Shown here piece by piece: positions 26,089 through 37,980 of a DNA stretch of 51,956 nucleotides. The notes beneath the pieces are model-generated. The model did no database searches. It was not told where the DNA came from and worked only from the letters and a program-made list of their open reading frames with translations. Position numbers and translations under genes: made by a program. This DNA is from Candidatus Thiodiazotropha sp. (ex Monitilora ramsayi) (GTDB taxonomy: Bacteria > Pseudomonadota > Gammaproteobacteria > Chromatiales > Chromatiaceae), in NCBI GenBank assembly GCA_025655575.1, contig JAHXIP010000024.1, positions 1 to 51,956 on the forward strand, written 5' to 3'. The first letter of the stretch is position 1; each line of letters begins with the position of its first letter.

Positions 26089-27246
26089 TCAATCCCACTT
26101 CAGTGCGCCGCCGGTCTGGTACTCGGTCACGCGTGTCTCGAAGAAGTTCTTCTCCTTGCGCAGGTTGGCCTGTTCGTCGAGCCAGGGCAGGGTCGCTTCT
26201 GCACCGGGGAAGGGCTCTTCGATACCGAGCTGTTTGGCGCGGCGGTTGGCCGTGAAGCGGAATTGGCCGATGTGGTCCTCTTTGGAGTAACCCAGGATCG
26301 GGTCGCGCATGATATAACCGGCGTAGCCGATCTCGGCGGCTTCGGCTTCGTCCCACATGTCGCGCAGGGCCTGTTTGTCCAGGGTGAGGTTCTCTTCCTG
26401 GATGATCTGCTTGACCACGCGGATGCCGAAGGAGGCGTGCAGCACTTCGTCGCGCATGATGTATTGCAGCTGTTCGGCGGTGCCTTTCATGAGGCCGCGG
26501 CGCTGCAGGGCGAAGATGGGGCTGAAGCCGTTGTAGAACCAGCAGCCTTCGAAGATGGCACCGAAGAAGATGTAGGCCATGACGAAGTTGTGTAGCTCAT
26601 CCGGGTCGCGCAGGTTGATGTCGGCGCGCAGGATGGAGGCGAGACGGCGGTTGGTGATCTGGATTTTCTTGTTGATCTCCGGCACCACCCGGTAGCGGTT
26701 GTAGATCTCGCCCTGGTCGAGGCCGATGGTCTCGATACAGTGCTGGTAGGTCCAGGTGTGCAGGGACTCTTCATAGACCTGGCGCGCCTGGTAGATCTGC
26801 AGCTCGGGGGCGGACATTTTCTCCATCACCGCCAGGCCGATGTTGCGCATGGCCAGGATATCGGAGGTGGTGAGGTAGGAGAGCACGTTCTCGTAGACGT
26901 GGCGTTCTTCCAGAGTCAGCTTGCGCTGGTAGTCGTGGACGTCCTGCGCCATGTTGATGTCGAGGGGGGTCCAGTGGTTCTTGTTGGCGTTGAGGAAGTA
27001 CTCCCAGGCCCAGGGGTACTTGAAGGGCGCCAGCTGGTTGATGTCGGTCATGCCGTTGATGACACGCTTGTCATCCGGGTTGACCGGTTTGACGTCGGAG
27101 ATGACGGGGTCTCCGATGGCGGTATCGGTCTGCAGGGCCTCGACGGCCTCGTCCATCACATGGGAGTAGTCGGCCGGTTTCTCCGCCACGGCGTGGGTGG
27201 CCTTGGCGGGTTCCGGCTTGGCGAGTGGATCGTCCCAGTTCAGCAT
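26089..27246 (-). CDS. nrdB: Ribonucleoside-diphosphate reductase subunit beta (class Ia)
   Basis: 385 residues. The small subunit of aerobic ribonucleotide reductase carries the di-metal centre and tyrosyl radical that starts reduction of ribonucleoside diphosphates in NrdA. First-half ligands are visible: D129 (TTSDILA) and E160/H163 (EESLH), with the radical tyrosine Y167 (HTWTY) at the expected four-residue spacing. The second ligand set lies in the FEGCWFYNGF and RDEVLHASF region. The C-terminus (TGGALKWD) is the NrdA-docking tail. GAGGAAAACAACA precedes the ATG. Co-transcribed with nrdA, 59 bases away. It has a longer N-terminal extension than E. coli NrdB. Confidence 0.96.
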   Translation of the reverse strand: MLNWDDPLAKPEPAKATHAVAEKPADYSHVMDEAVEALQTDTAIGDPVISDVKPVNPDDKRVINGMTDINQLAPFKYPWAWEYFLNANKNHWTPLDINMAQDVHDYQRKLTLEERHVYENVLSYLTTSDILAMRNIGLAVMEKMSAPELQIYQARQVYEESLHTWTYQHCIETIGLDQGEIYNRYRVVPEINKKIQITNRRLASILRADINLRDPDELHNFVMAYIFFGAIFEGCWFYNGFSPIFALQRRGLMKGTAEQLQYIMRDEVLHASFGIRVVKQIIQEENLTLDKQALRDMWDEAEAAEIGYAGYIMRDPILGYSKEDHIGQFRFTANRRAKQLGIEEPFPGAEATLPWLDEQANLRKEKNFFETRVTEYQTGGALKWD

Positions 27247-27305
27247 TGTTGTTTTCCTCTCTCTTTATCTGTTGTCACTGTGGTGGTGGTTCGATGGACG
27301 TCTGC

Positions 27306-30182
<2,877 letters not shown>

Positions 30183-30439
30183 TTCGTCTCCTAAATAATG
30201 TGTCGGGTAGGCCATGTCGCCAGGGGCATTGGTGCCCGGACTACGATGGACTACTGGTGGTTATGCTTTACCGGCAGGAAGATTGTCATTGTGTGAATTC
30301 TTCTCCTGCCCGAAATCGGCGTCCCGCATGGGGTGGTGATCCTGACGCCGGTCTCTTCCCTCTTGGCCGGTTGCTGCCGGCTCGGTGCGTTTGGCTGGTT
30401 GTGCAGGGGGATTCTTTGCCCGCTGTCTCGAACCAGTAA

Positions 30440-30455
30440 ACACAATATATATCGT
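30440..30455 (-). promoter_or_regulatory. NrdR box, distal to the second copy, upstream of nrdA
   Basis: ACACAATATATATCGT matches the NrdR consensus ACACWATATWTTGTGT at most positions. Its centre lies 32 bp from that of the box at 30472-30487, i.e. about three helical turns, the usual arrangement for cooperative NrdR binding. NrdR represses ribonucleotide reductase genes when dATP is high. Confidence 0.8.
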
Positions 30456-30471
30456 ATTTGAGGGATGTCAA

Positions 30472-30487
30472 CCACAATATGTTGTGC
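30472..30487 (-). promoter_or_regulatory. NrdR box upstream of nrdA
   Basis: CCACAATATGTTGTGC, a near-palindromic match to the NrdR consensus and partner of the box at 30440-30455. Confidence 0.82.
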
Positions 30488-30708
30488 ATGGAGCTGTGGA
30501 AAAGCATGTGAAAAATGTGTGTGTTCTGTGGATAAGTTCTGGGTAGTTTTATCAATTTCCCGCTAAATCATTGGCTTAGAGTGCAGTTAATAAAATGGAC
30601 AGTGTGAACGTCGGAAGGGTACGGTTTTGTGGTGATTTGCCGGTTCTGTAGAACCTGTTGAAATTTGCCATGCCGTTACTGCCCCGGCTGATGGTTTATC
30701 AGGATTTG

Positions 30709-30727
30709 TCGTGTTAACAGACCCTAG
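30709..30727. repeat. Isolated miniature-element end
   Basis: GTGTTAACAGACCCTAG matches the right terminus (AATGTTAACAGGCCCTA) of the element at 42294-42562. No partner end nearby. Confidence 0.5.
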
Positions 30728-30826
30728 TACGGGAAAGGTATTGGCATAGGGCGGGAGATTGCGTATTGTTCAACCTGTCTTTGAAGACAGAAACATAATC
30801 AAAAGAGAAGATGAGGAGTTGCATCC

Positions 30827-31279
30827 ATGCTTGTCAGTGAAATCATGTCACGTTCGCCCAAGACGGTGACACCGGATACCAAACTTTTAGAAGTGGTCTC
30901 GTTGATGTGCCTGTTCCGCTACAGCGGTCTGCCGGTGGAAGAGGATGGAAAGCTGATCGGGATTATCGCGGAGAAGGATGTGCTGCATCGCATGTTTCCC
31001 AAGCTTGAGGATTTCAAGGACGTGATGGCGGTCCCCGACTACGATGAAATGATGTATCAGTATAAGGATGTGGTGAATCTCAAGGTCTCGGATGTGATGA
31101 CGCCCAATGTCATTACCGTCAGTTCCGACATGCATATCATGAAAGCGGCGACTGTCATGGTACGCCACAAGTTTCGCCGTATCCCCGTGGCCGATGGTGG
31201 CAGGCTGGTGGGTATGCTCAGCCTGGGCGATATTCACAAGGCGATCTTCCAGAGCAACCTCTCGCATAACATGCTCTAG
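30827..31279 (+). CDS. Tandem CBS domain protein
   Basis: 150 residues consisting of two CBS domains and nothing else. The first runs from VSEIMSRSPKTVTPDTKLLEVV to GIIAEKDVLHRM, the second from KVSDVMTPNVITVSSDMHIM to GMLSLGDIHKAIF. Paired CBS domains form a Bateman module that binds adenine nucleotides (AMP, ATP or SAM) and senses energy state. An insertion of about 30 residues between the domains (DFKDVMAVPDYDEMMYQYKDV) is noticeable. GAGGAG upstream. Transcribed divergently from nrdAB and ended by the bidirectional terminator. Partner protein unknown. Confidence 0.92.
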   Translation: MLVSEIMSRSPKTVTPDTKLLEVVSLMCLFRYSGLPVEEDGKLIGIIAEKDVLHRMFPKLEDFKDVMAVPDYDEMMYQYKDVVNLKVSDVMTPNVITVSSDMHIMKAATVMVRHKFRRIPVADGGRLVGMLSLGDIHKAIFQSNLSHNML

Positions 31280-31412
31280 TGTGGTGAGGGAGCGATCGGC
31301 CCTATGTGAGGCCGATAGAATCGAAAGAGAGTGGTGCAATGCGCCGCTTTTTTTATGTGGGTGGGTGTGGTCCCGCCACACTGAATTCTCAGTGCTATAG
31401 GGTCCGGGCAAT

Positions 31413-31447
31413 AAAAAACCCCGAGCCCATCGGCCTCGGGGTTTTTT
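31413..31447. terminator. Bidirectional rho-independent terminator
   Basis: CCCCGAG at 31419-31425 pairs with CTCGGGG at 31435-31441, flanked by A6 on the left and T6 on the right, so it can end both the CBS gene and the convergent DUF302 gene. Confidence 0.9.
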
Positions 31448-31466
31448 GCTTCACAGTTTGTCTAGG

Positions 31467-31976
31467 TCAGAATTCGCCGGTAGCCCCGGCAACCATCACG
31501 TCGAGCATGGCCTGGTTCACCCGAATGGCAATCTCTGTGAGTTCGGGTGGCAGCAGCTCACTATTGATCAGCATGTCGAGGTTGAGCATCATCAGCCAGA
31601 GTTTGCCATCCTTGTCCTCCACCATGGCGATACGGCAGGGCATGTAGGCGGCATAGATCGGATCGTGCAGGATCATCATGCGGGCATCTTCCGGATTACA
31701 GAACTGGAAGATATCGAGATAGGGGGTTTTCAGGCCGCGGGCCTCCAGCTCTTTCGATACCTGTTGGCGGGCAACGAATTTGAGGTTGATCTCAGTCGCG
31801 CGGGACATCAGTGCCTGTACAGCGTCATCTCTGGTGATACCGTCCTTGACGCTCATCTGTACCACAGTCTGCTTGATATCGGTAATGTTGATTTCCGGTT
31901 GCTCCGCAGCCAGGGCGGAGGCGGTCAGGGCCAGGCTTAGCACCAATGCGAGTCCCAGTGCTTTAATCGATTTCAT
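31467..31976 (-). CDS. Periplasmic DUF302 domain protein
   Basis: 169 residues from the ATG at 31976 (MKSIKALGLAL), with GGGAG 8 bases upstream. A clear signal peptide ends at ALAAEQ. The DUF302 fold follows, with FQFCNPEDARMMILHDPIYAAYMPCRIAMVEDKDG and LWLMMLNLDMLI; the two cysteines are in positions conserved in this family. DUF302 proteins are often found in sulfur-oxidising bacteria beside cytochromes, as here, where the upstream gene is a di-haem cytochrome separated by 51 bases. Probably co-transcribed with it. Activity unknown. Confidence 0.85.
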   Translation of the reverse strand: MKSIKALGLALVLSLALTASALAAEQPEINITDIKQTVVQMSVKDGITRDDAVQALMSRATEINLKFVARQQVSKELEARGLKTPYLDIFQFCNPEDARMMILHDPIYAAYMPCRIAMVEDKDGKLWLMMLNLDMLINSELLPPELTEIAIRVNQAMLDVMVAGATGEF

Positions 31977-32027
31977 AGGGTTCTCCCGAGTTTTTGTCGG
32001 TTCATTCATTTTTGTTTGTGAGTCCGT

Positions 32028-32648
32028 TTACTTTTTATTGCCGGGCGCCAGTGAAGAGACGTAGGCAAGCAGCGCTTCGATATCCTGGTCTGTCAGTTCA
32101 TCGAATGTCTCGTCCTCAGGGTCGTCGTCGTGGACACGTTTGTCCCACTGAAACATCTTGATCTGGCGGAACAGATAGCGAGGGTATTGCAGTGCCAGTG
32201 CGGGAATGCCCTTGCGTGATTTACCCATACCGTTTTTCCGGTGGCAGGATTTGCAGTCTCCCTCATAAAGCTCTTTACCACGAGCTGTGTCACCTGGCCA
32301 CTCTGGGATTCTATTCAGCACCGGGTTGATCTTTTCCAGATTGACGCTCTCGTAGTAGGCTGCGATATCGTCAATTGCCTCTTCGCTGATGGAGTGGAGA
32401 GAGGAAGTGATCACCATGCGCGGATTGATCCGCTCTTCATTGATATAGGCCTCGATCTGTTTGACCATGTATCCGGCGGGCGTGCCGGCAAGACGCGGCG
32501 ATGCCGGTCCGGGTGTTCCCTGGCCGTAGTGACCGTGGCAGAGCGCGCAGCTTCTTGCCTGTTTCTGTCCGTTCTCCAGATCGACTGCCTGTGCCGCTAG
32601 TGGAAAGGTGAGTAGGAGGGTTAATAATAGCCGTTTCATTGTTTTCAT
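32028..32648 (-). CDS. Di-haem cytochrome c (c4-like)
   Basis: 206 residues with a signal peptide (MKRLLLTLLLTFPLAAQA) and two haem c sites: CALCHGHYGQG near residue 33 and CKSCHRKNGMG near 132. Two similar halves, each ending with a Met-containing segment, suggest a c4-type arrangement of two class I domains. It acts in the periplasm as an electron carrier, presumably between sulfide dehydrogenase or quinol oxidation and a terminal oxidase. The start could be either of two ATG codons three codons apart. Leads the DUF302 gene. Confidence 0.88.
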   Translation of the reverse strand: MKTMKRLLLTLLLTFPLAAQAVDLENGQKQARSCALCHGHYGQGTPGPASPRLAGTPAGYMVKQIEAYINEERINPRMVITSSLHSISEEAIDDIAAYYESVNLEKINPVLNRIPEWPGDTARGKELYEGDCKSCHRKNGMGKSRKGIPALALQYPRYLFRQIKMFQWDKRVHDDDPEDETFDELTDQDIEALLAYVSSLAPGNKK

Positions 32649-33168
32649 GGCTCCCGCTTTTTATTTGTGGTCGTTGTCGTTTTTTAGAATATGTTTGACG
32701 GGTCAGCATCAACGTATTCGGTATGCTTGAAGATCCTTTGATTTATCGTGTTATCGGAACTCTCAAGTTGTTTGAGGTTTGTTGATCTCCTATGGGAAGT
32801 GGGGGTGCCGGCTAGTTTTTTTATTGCCGCGGAAACCCTGTTGGATGTGATGTTTTTTGTCTTTTTTTATTCCTTTGCATTCTTGCAAAATGGTCATGAT
32901 GTTTCAATTGTTCTGGAACTTTCCGATTAATCGAATAATTCTTACAACTTTTTCAGAGCATTCATAAGTACTTAAATTGGTGATTCATTATTGTGTGCAG
33001 TCATTTGGCTCGCTATATTAGGGAACAAGGCAGTCCATAACATAATCATAATTATTGGGTTGAAACCCATCGGCACGGACAGGGCAGACGACAAGTTGGG
33101 CATATTTTGCCACTCGGTTGTGAATCAGTGAGCCTGTGTCGATATAACGACGAATCCCGGGAGTTTTA
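32649..33168. other. Divergent intergenic region between two cytochrome genes
   Basis: About 520 bases, AT-rich, between divergently transcribed cytochrome genes. It should hold both promoters. No gene or recognisable operator was seen. Confidence 0.4.
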
Positions 33169-33945
33169 ATGAGAAAGTCTATTCTGGCAGCCTCGATGCT
33201 TGGATTGATGTTGAGTGCTGGATCTTCCATTGCTGATTCACACGATTCGGCCATGCGTGAATATGAAGCGGCACTGAACCTCACCCCCAACCTTGAGAAT
33301 GGAAAAAAAGTTTATCGTGTGTGTACGGTCTGTCACACACCGGAAGGCTGGGGGCTCGAGAGTGGCGCCTATCCCCAGGTGGCAGGTCAGTTGAGTACGG
33401 TGATTATCAAACAGCTGGCGGATATTCGTGCAAGAAACCGTGATAACCCCACCATGGTGCCGTTTACCTCTCCCCAGCTGTTGGGTGGCGCGCAGGAGAT
33501 CGCAGATGTTGCGGCCTATATTTCTCAGCTTCCCATGTCACCGCACAATGGAATTGGACCGGGCATCGACCTGGCCTGGGGGAAAAAACTCTATGAAGAC
33601 AACTGTACAGAGTGTCATGGTGAGAATGGCGAGGGCCACCTGGAAGACCATATTCCAGCCGTCTATGGTCAGCACTACCGATATCTGTTGAGACAGTTCG
33701 AGTGGATCAAGATGGAACGGCGCAGGAACGCGGATAAGAAAATGGTGAAGCAGATCCATAACTTCACACATCGGGATATCCGTGCCGTATTGGACTATGT
33801 TTCACGCATCAGGCCGCCTGCAGACAAGCTGGCTGCTGATGGCTGGCGCAATCCGGATTTTCCGAAATTTGCAAGACCCCCCAGTCTCCACTCCGGTGCG
33901 GGTTATACCATTGATCAGCGACCTCAGAGACCGAGTCGACCCTGA
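33169..33945 (+). CDS. Di-haem cytochrome c
   Basis: 258 residues with a signal peptide (LAASMLGLMLSAGSSIA) and two haem sites, CTVCHTPEGWG near 58 and CTECHGENGEG near 147. Each is followed by a class I-like domain (QVAGQLSTVIIKQLADIRA, and VYGQHYRYLLRQFEWIKM). It resembles the other di-haem cytochromes in this cluster, suggesting duplication. The C-terminus is Pro/Arg-rich (QRPQRPSRP). GGGAG precedes the ATG. Ends at a bidirectional terminator shared with fccB. Periplasmic electron carrier; exact partner unknown. Confidence 0.88.
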   Translation: MRKSILAASMLGLMLSAGSSIADSHDSAMREYEAALNLTPNLENGKKVYRVCTVCHTPEGWGLESGAYPQVAGQLSTVIIKQLADIRARNRDNPTMVPFTSPQLLGGAQEIADVAAYISQLPMSPHNGIGPGIDLAWGKKLYEDNCTECHGENGEGHLEDHIPAVYGQHYRYLLRQFEWIKMERRRNADKKMVKQIHNFTHRDIRAVLDYVSRIRPPADKLAADGWRNPDFPKFARPPSLHSGAGYTIDQRPQRPSRP

Positions 33946-33965
33946 TATCACAACGCCGTAGGCAA

Positions 33966-33996
33966 TAAAAAAGCGGGGCGATGCCCCGCTTTTTTA
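33966..33996. terminator. Bidirectional rho-independent terminator between cytochrome and fccB
   Basis: A perfect 7-bp stem, GCGGGGC at 33973-33979 with GCCCCGC at 33983-33989, a 3-base loop, A6 on the left and T6 on the right. Confidence 0.92.
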
Positions 33997-34026
33997 TTGC
34001 CGGCCTATCCTTGGCCGGTTGCTGGA

Positions 34027-35325
34027 TTACATGAAAATATCATTCGTAATATTATCAAACCAGCTATAGGCGTACTGGACTTCACGCGCACGCATCTCAG
34101 GAGAAGCATCAGTTGGCGTCAGACCACCGGAGACCTTGGTGATCTTGGATCCATCCTGAGCCAGCTTGTAGACCGCAGCTACCGAGATACCCCAATCCTT
34201 GCCTATGATGGAGTAGCAAGTATTGACGTAAGCCGGTGTACCGGGCTCCTGCCCGTTCAGCATAGCTGCCACACTGGCTGCACAGACCTTGGCTTCAGAG
34301 TTCGCAGCGTAGCCGGATTTCGGCATACCCTTGGCGATTGAAGCGTCACCGATCACATGGATGTTCTTGTGAATGGTGGATTCGAAGGTATGCAGGTTGA
34401 TCGGGCACCAGCCGCTGTCGTTGGTCAGGCCGGCCGCGAAAGCGATCTTGCCGGCTTTCTGATTCGGAATGACGTTCAGTACATCAGCCTTAATGGTGTC
34501 GTCAAAGCCCGTGGTCACACTTCTGGAACCGGCATCGACCTTAACCACAGCGTTGTCGTTGGAGCCTTGAGCACTGCCGCGCCAATCGATCATGGAGTTG
34601 TCGGTCTCATAGCCGTAGAGTCCTCTCCAGCCCTGGGTGAAGAGCCCCATTTTGGAGAACTTGGGCTTGGAATCCAGGATGATGATCTTGGACTTTGGTT
34701 TGTGCTGCTTCAGATAGTGAGCAATCTGAGAGGCACGTTCGTAAGGTCCGGGAGGGCAACGGAAGGGATTGCCGGGCGCCGAAATAACTACGGTGCCGCC
34801 ATCCTTCATCGCTTCTAGCTGCTTGCGCAGGGTGACGGTCTGGGAACCGGCCTTCCAGGCATGGGGGATATCCTCGGCAACTTTAGCATCGTAGCCTTCG
34901 ATGGTTTCCCATTTGAAGTCAACACCGGGAGCGACGATACAACGATCGTAGTTGAAGCTCTTACCGCCCGCTGTCTTCACAGTCTTGGCGCCGGCATCGA
35001 TGGCGGTAACCACATCATGTACCACTTTCACACCATGTCCGCCGAGTCCGCTATAACCGAACTTGATGGAGTCGATGCTACGATCACCTCCCAGTACCTC
35101 ATTGGACAGGTAGCAGGTGTAGTAGTGCTTGTTGGCCTCGATTAGGGTGACCTCAATGGTCGGATCGGCCATACGCAGATATTTTGCTGCGGTTGCACCA
35201 CCGGTACCACCACCAACGACCACGACCTTTTTGGAAGCGCCGAGGGCGATGTAGGGTGTGCCGATCATGCCGATAGCAGTTGCCGCACCCGCGCCTTTAA
35301 CAAAACCTCTTCGGGTAATTTTCAT
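34027..35325 (-). CDS. fccB: Sulfide dehydrogenase flavoprotein subunit (flavocytochrome c)
   Basis: About 432 residues. The N-terminus is a twin-arginine signal ([17 protein letters not shown]), so it is exported folded. FAD binding is seen in [17 protein letters not shown]. The two cysteines that form the redox-active disulfide of flavocytochrome c are in [12 protein letters not shown] and [11 protein letters not shown], and the FAD-contacting [10 protein letters not shown] precedes the second. The enzyme oxidises sulfide to sulfur or polysulfide in the periplasm and passes electrons to FccA, encoded just upstream. The ATG at 35325 is favoured by spacing from GGGGGA; the ATG at 35334 is possible. 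Terminated by the hairpin at 33966. Confidence 0.95.
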   Translation of the reverse strand: MKITRRGFVKGAGAATAIGMIGTPYIALGASKKVVVVGGGTGGATAAKYLRMADPTIEVTLIEANKHYYTCYLSNEVLGGDRSIDSIKFGYSGLGGHGVKVVHDVVTAIDAGAKTVKTAGGKSFNYDRCIVAPGVDFKWETIEGYDAKVAEDIPHAWKAGSQTVTLRKQLEAMKDGGTVVISAPGNPFRCPPGPYERASQIAHYLKQHKPKSKIIILDSKPKFSKMGLFTQGWRGLYGYETDNSMIDWRGSAQGSNDNAVVKVDAGSRSVTTGFDDTIKADVLNVIPNQKAGKIAFAAGLTNDSGWCPINLHTFESTIHKNIHVIGDASIAKGMPKSGYAANSEAKVCAASVAAMLNGQEPGTPAYVNTCYSIIGKDWGISVAAVYKLAQDGSKITKVSGGLTPTDASPEMRAREVQYAYSWFDNITNDIFM

Positions 35326-35340
35326 ATTTCTCATTCCCCC

Positions 35341-35958
35341 TTATTGTTTGCCTTGGGCGTAGAAGTTGAACAGTGCGTCGAAACCGGCATCGCCCTCTTT
35401 CTTAATCAACGCGTTAACTTTCTTCTTCATCTTCTTGGTCATCTCGCGATCACCAGCTCTGTAATCGACCATAGAGTAATGAAGATAAGGTATCAGCTGG
35501 CCCAACAGAACGCCGGAATCGTCATCTGCAGAAGAGCCGCCGTCGGCATGGCATTTTTCACAATACTTGTCATGCAGTTTGGCGCCTTTCTTTGCCTTGT
35601 CGGCATCGAAGGATTGCTTGGCTACCACGAAGGGTTGCTTCGCGTAGAATTCTGCCATGGCCTTGATTTCGTCTTCGGTATAACCTTTGGCGATTCGGGT
35701 CATGATGGTGTTTTTGATTTCATCATTCTTGAAACCCAGCATGACCTCTTCGAAATAGACAGCGGAGATACCGCCGATGCTGGGTGTGGCGGGACCGGTG
35801 CTGGCACCATTGGTACCATGGCAGCCGGCACAAGTATTGGCCAGCATGCTGGCACTGGCGCCCGATAGCAGGGGCTTTTTGTCAGCAGCAAAAGCCACGG
35901 ACGATGCGCTGATAACCAGTGCACCGATCAGGGCTCTCTTGAGATTGTTGTACGCCAT
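35341..35958 (-). CDS. fccA: Sulfide dehydrogenase di-haem cytochrome subunit
   Basis: 205 residues with a signal peptide (LIGALVISASSVAFA) and two haem sites: CAGCHGTNGAS near 43 and CEKCHADGGSS near 133. Length and two-domain form match the 21-kDa di-haem cytochrome of flavocytochrome c sulfide dehydrogenase in purple sulfur bacteria. It takes electrons from the FccB flavin and hands them to soluble cytochromes. It precedes fccB by about 15 bases, and the shared leader carries an inverted repeat. A stretch rich in Lys (KKMKKKVNALIKKEG) near the C-terminus is notable for a periplasmic protein. Confidence 0.93.
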   Translation of the reverse strand: MAYNNLKRALIGALVISASSVAFAADKKPLLSGASASMLANTCAGCHGTNGASTGPATPSIGGISAVYFEEVMLGFKNDEIKNTIMTRIAKGYTEDEIKAMAEFYAKQPFVVAKQSFDADKAKKGAKLHDKYCEKCHADGGSSADDDSGVLLGQLIPYLHYSMVDYRAGDREMTKKMKKKVNALIKKEGDAGFDALFNFYAQGKQ

Positions 35959-35998
35959 GTTACCTCCTTTGGAATTTAAACAGGCTTACATTGAAATA

Positions 35999-36021
35999 AC
36001 AGGGCATAAAATACGCCCTGT
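35999..36021. promoter_or_regulatory. Inverted repeat in the fccAB leader
   Basis: ACAGGGC at 35999-36005 and GCCCTGT at 36015-36021 are perfect inverted copies around a 9-base AT-rich spacer, about 40-60 bases upstream of the fccA start. It could be a repressor operator or an mRNA hairpin. Function inferred only. Confidence 0.45.
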
Positions 36022-36146
36022 CACAATTGCCGGAGCAGTTTTAAAAGGACTGTTCCTTTGCAATCAGCTCAGGTGGAGAGCTCCCTGTATCAATTTATAT
36101 TGATGTTTTCTTAGTGGCTTCCATCCACTCCACCCAGGCATTGCTC

Positions 36147-37076
36147 TTATTTCAGAAGGCTTAAGACCTTCTGTTGTTTTTTCTTTTCAGCGATGTCGGC
36201 TGCAGTATGCCCATCACTGTCTTTATCTGCTTTTTTTGCGCCATGCTGCAGCAGTAGCTGTACCATATGCGTTGAACCGTTGCGTGCCGCTTCCATGAGC
36301 GGTGTAACACCGTCGGTATCGGCAAGGTTAACGTCTGCACCGGCTTTGACCAGCTGTTCCGCGCTTTCGTATTCACCTTGACTGACGGACCAGATCAGGG
36401 CTGTAGCCCCGTCATCGTCTTGTGCATTGATGTCAGCGCCCCGCTTCAGCAGTACCTCGATCACATCAACATGACCTTGATCGGCTGCCAGTATCAGGGC
36501 CGTTGAACCGTTTTTGTCTTTACTGTCGATTTCGGCATTGTGCCTGAGGAGCATTTCACTGGTTGCTGCATGATTTTTTTCCGCAGCCATCATGAGTGCA
36601 TTTCTGCCGTGTTTGTCTGAAGCCTTGGGATCGGCGCCTTTGAACAGTAGCTGCTCCACCATATCGGTGATGCCATAGCGGGATGCGATCATCAGGGCAT
36701 CCCAGCCGGCTCTGGTTCGGTCATGCAGGTGGGCCCCTCTTTCGAGCAGCATAGCCGAGAGGGCCGGGTGACCGTTTTCCGCTGCAAAAGTCAGCGCTGT
36801 GCAGCCTGCAACCGTTCGTACATTGACGTCGGCGCCACGGTTCAGCAGCAGAACGACAGTTTCGAAGTTATCGTTCTCGACCGCCATCATCAGCGGGTTT
36901 TTACCGAACTTGTTGGGGCTGTCCACGGGGACGCCCTTGTCGAGCAGTTTTGTAACAGTCTCTACATCGCCGATGCCTGCGGCAAGGCGCAGGTCTTTTT
37001 CATCCTGTGAATCTCCCGCATACGTTGACGCGGTGAAAAGGAGGAGCAGGGCAGGGATGAGTCTGATTGTCTTCAT
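36147..37076 (-). CDS. Secreted ankyrin-repeat protein
   Basis: 309 residues with a signal peptide (MKTIRLIPALLLLFTAST) and about eight 33-residue ankyrin repeats, each with the G-x-T/N-A/P-L-x-x-A-x-x-x-G/N pattern (for example GCTALTFAAENGHPALSAML, GSTALILAADQGHVDVIEVL, GVTPLMEAARNGSTHMVQLL). It should form one uninterrupted solenoid in the periplasm, a protein-binding platform. It sits between fccAB and the tetra-haem cytochrome, all on one strand, so it may bind or protect a redox protein; that is inference. Host interaction is another option in symbionts. Confidence 0.92.
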   Translation of the reverse strand: MKTIRLIPALLLLFTASTYAGDSQDEKDLRLAAGIGDVETVTKLLDKGVPVDSPNKFGKNPLMMAVENDNFETVVLLLNRGADVNVRTVAGCTALTFAAENGHPALSAMLLERGAHLHDRTRAGWDALMIASRYGITDMVEQLLFKGADPKASDKHGRNALMMAAEKNHAATSEMLLRHNAEIDSKDKNGSTALILAADQGHVDVIEVLLKRGADINAQDDDGATALIWSVSQGEYESAEQLVKAGADVNLADTDGVTPLMEAARNGSTHMVQLLLQHGAKKADKDSDGHTAADIAEKKKQQKVLSLLK

Positions 37077-37138
37077 CTAGTTTCTGTTATTGAAGTTATC
37101 CACGGTATTAAATTTTCAATGCTGCCTGTTCACCCAAG

Positions 37139-37711
37139 CTACGACTGATCAGGGTCGTAATCTTCCGGTTCGTCCGGCTCTTCATGAGCGATGCCTTTAT
37201 GGCAGTCGATGCACGCTTGCCCCTCGTCCATTGCTTTCGGGTGGCGTTTGCGTGCACTTCGATCCTGTTCGCTCAGATCCATGTTGGTAAATTCATGGCA
37301 AGAGCGGCACTCACGGGAATCTGAGGCTCGCATCTTCTCCCATACCCGGCTGGCCATGTCCCAGCGATGGGCTTCATATTTCTCTTTGGTGTCGATGGTG
37401 CCGAGAATCTCGTGATAGACATCCTTGGCGGCCATGACTTTGGCAATCATTTTCGGAATAAAGGGCTTGGGCACATGACAATCAGAACAAGTGGCCTGTA
37501 CGCCGGAGGCATTCTTGTAATGAACTGTCTCTTTGTACTCCTCCAGATTGATCTTCATGGTGTGGCAGGAAGTACAAAAATCCATCTCATTGGTATAAGC
37601 CAACCCCATGTTCAGCAGACCGGCGGATATCATGCCGACCACGAAGATAATACCTGCCAGGATAATAGATATTTTACCCGTGGACCGGCCCAGCGCGCCC
37701 ATCTTGAACAT
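37139..37711 (-). CDS. NapC/NirT family tetra-haem cytochrome c
   Basis: 190 residues with one N-terminal membrane anchor (ISIILAGIIFVVGMISAGLL) and four haem c sites: CTSCHTM, CSDCHVP, CRSCHEF and CIDCHKG. This is the layout of the NapC/NirT/NrfH family, which oxidises menaquinol or ubiquinol in the inner membrane and feeds electrons to periplasmic reductases. No nap, nir or nrf reductase gene is nearby, so the partner is unknown; a cytochrome of the fcc cluster is possible. The C-terminal tail is acidic (EEPDEPEDYDPDQS). Confidence 0.92.
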   Translation of the reverse strand: MFKMGALGRSTGKISIILAGIIFVVGMISAGLLNMGLAYTNEMDFCTSCHTMKINLEEYKETVHYKNASGVQATCSDCHVPKPFIPKMIAKVMAAKDVYHEILGTIDTKEKYEAHRWDMASRVWEKMRASDSRECRSCHEFTNMDLSEQDRSARKRHPKAMDEGQACIDCHKGIAHEEPDEPEDYDPDQS

Positions 37712-37980
37712 ACTCCACCCTCAAATTCTCGCTTACGGAAAAGACCTGCTTTTCCGTATGGTCGTTGTATTGGCGTAGCCGTCAACTTCCTTTTCGATCG
37801 GTACTTTTTTCTTGACTCGCCGATGTTACGTCAAGTCGATAGTCAATGCAAAAAGACTATGTAAACAAATGCATATGACATTATTAGTAGGAACTAATTA
37901 AGACGTTGGTAGTGACGTTGTGATGGATAGTGATTGTTCAGGCAGGTCTGCGCTGACGGAGTTCAATTGTTTTTTAGGGA

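Larger units (their letters stand above)
30183..30826. other. Divergent regulatory region between nrdA and the CBS gene
   Basis: About 640 bases without a convincing gene. Contains the nrdA NrdR box pair (30440-30487), a long nrdA leader of about 250 bases, a single miniature-element end at 30709-30727 and the GAGGAG binding site of the CBS gene. Confidence 0.5.

Noticed and set aside
37812..37850. TTGAC/GTCAA repeats upstream of the tetra-haem cytochrome as an operator
   Set aside because: Imperfect and irregularly spaced; no known regulator site matches well.
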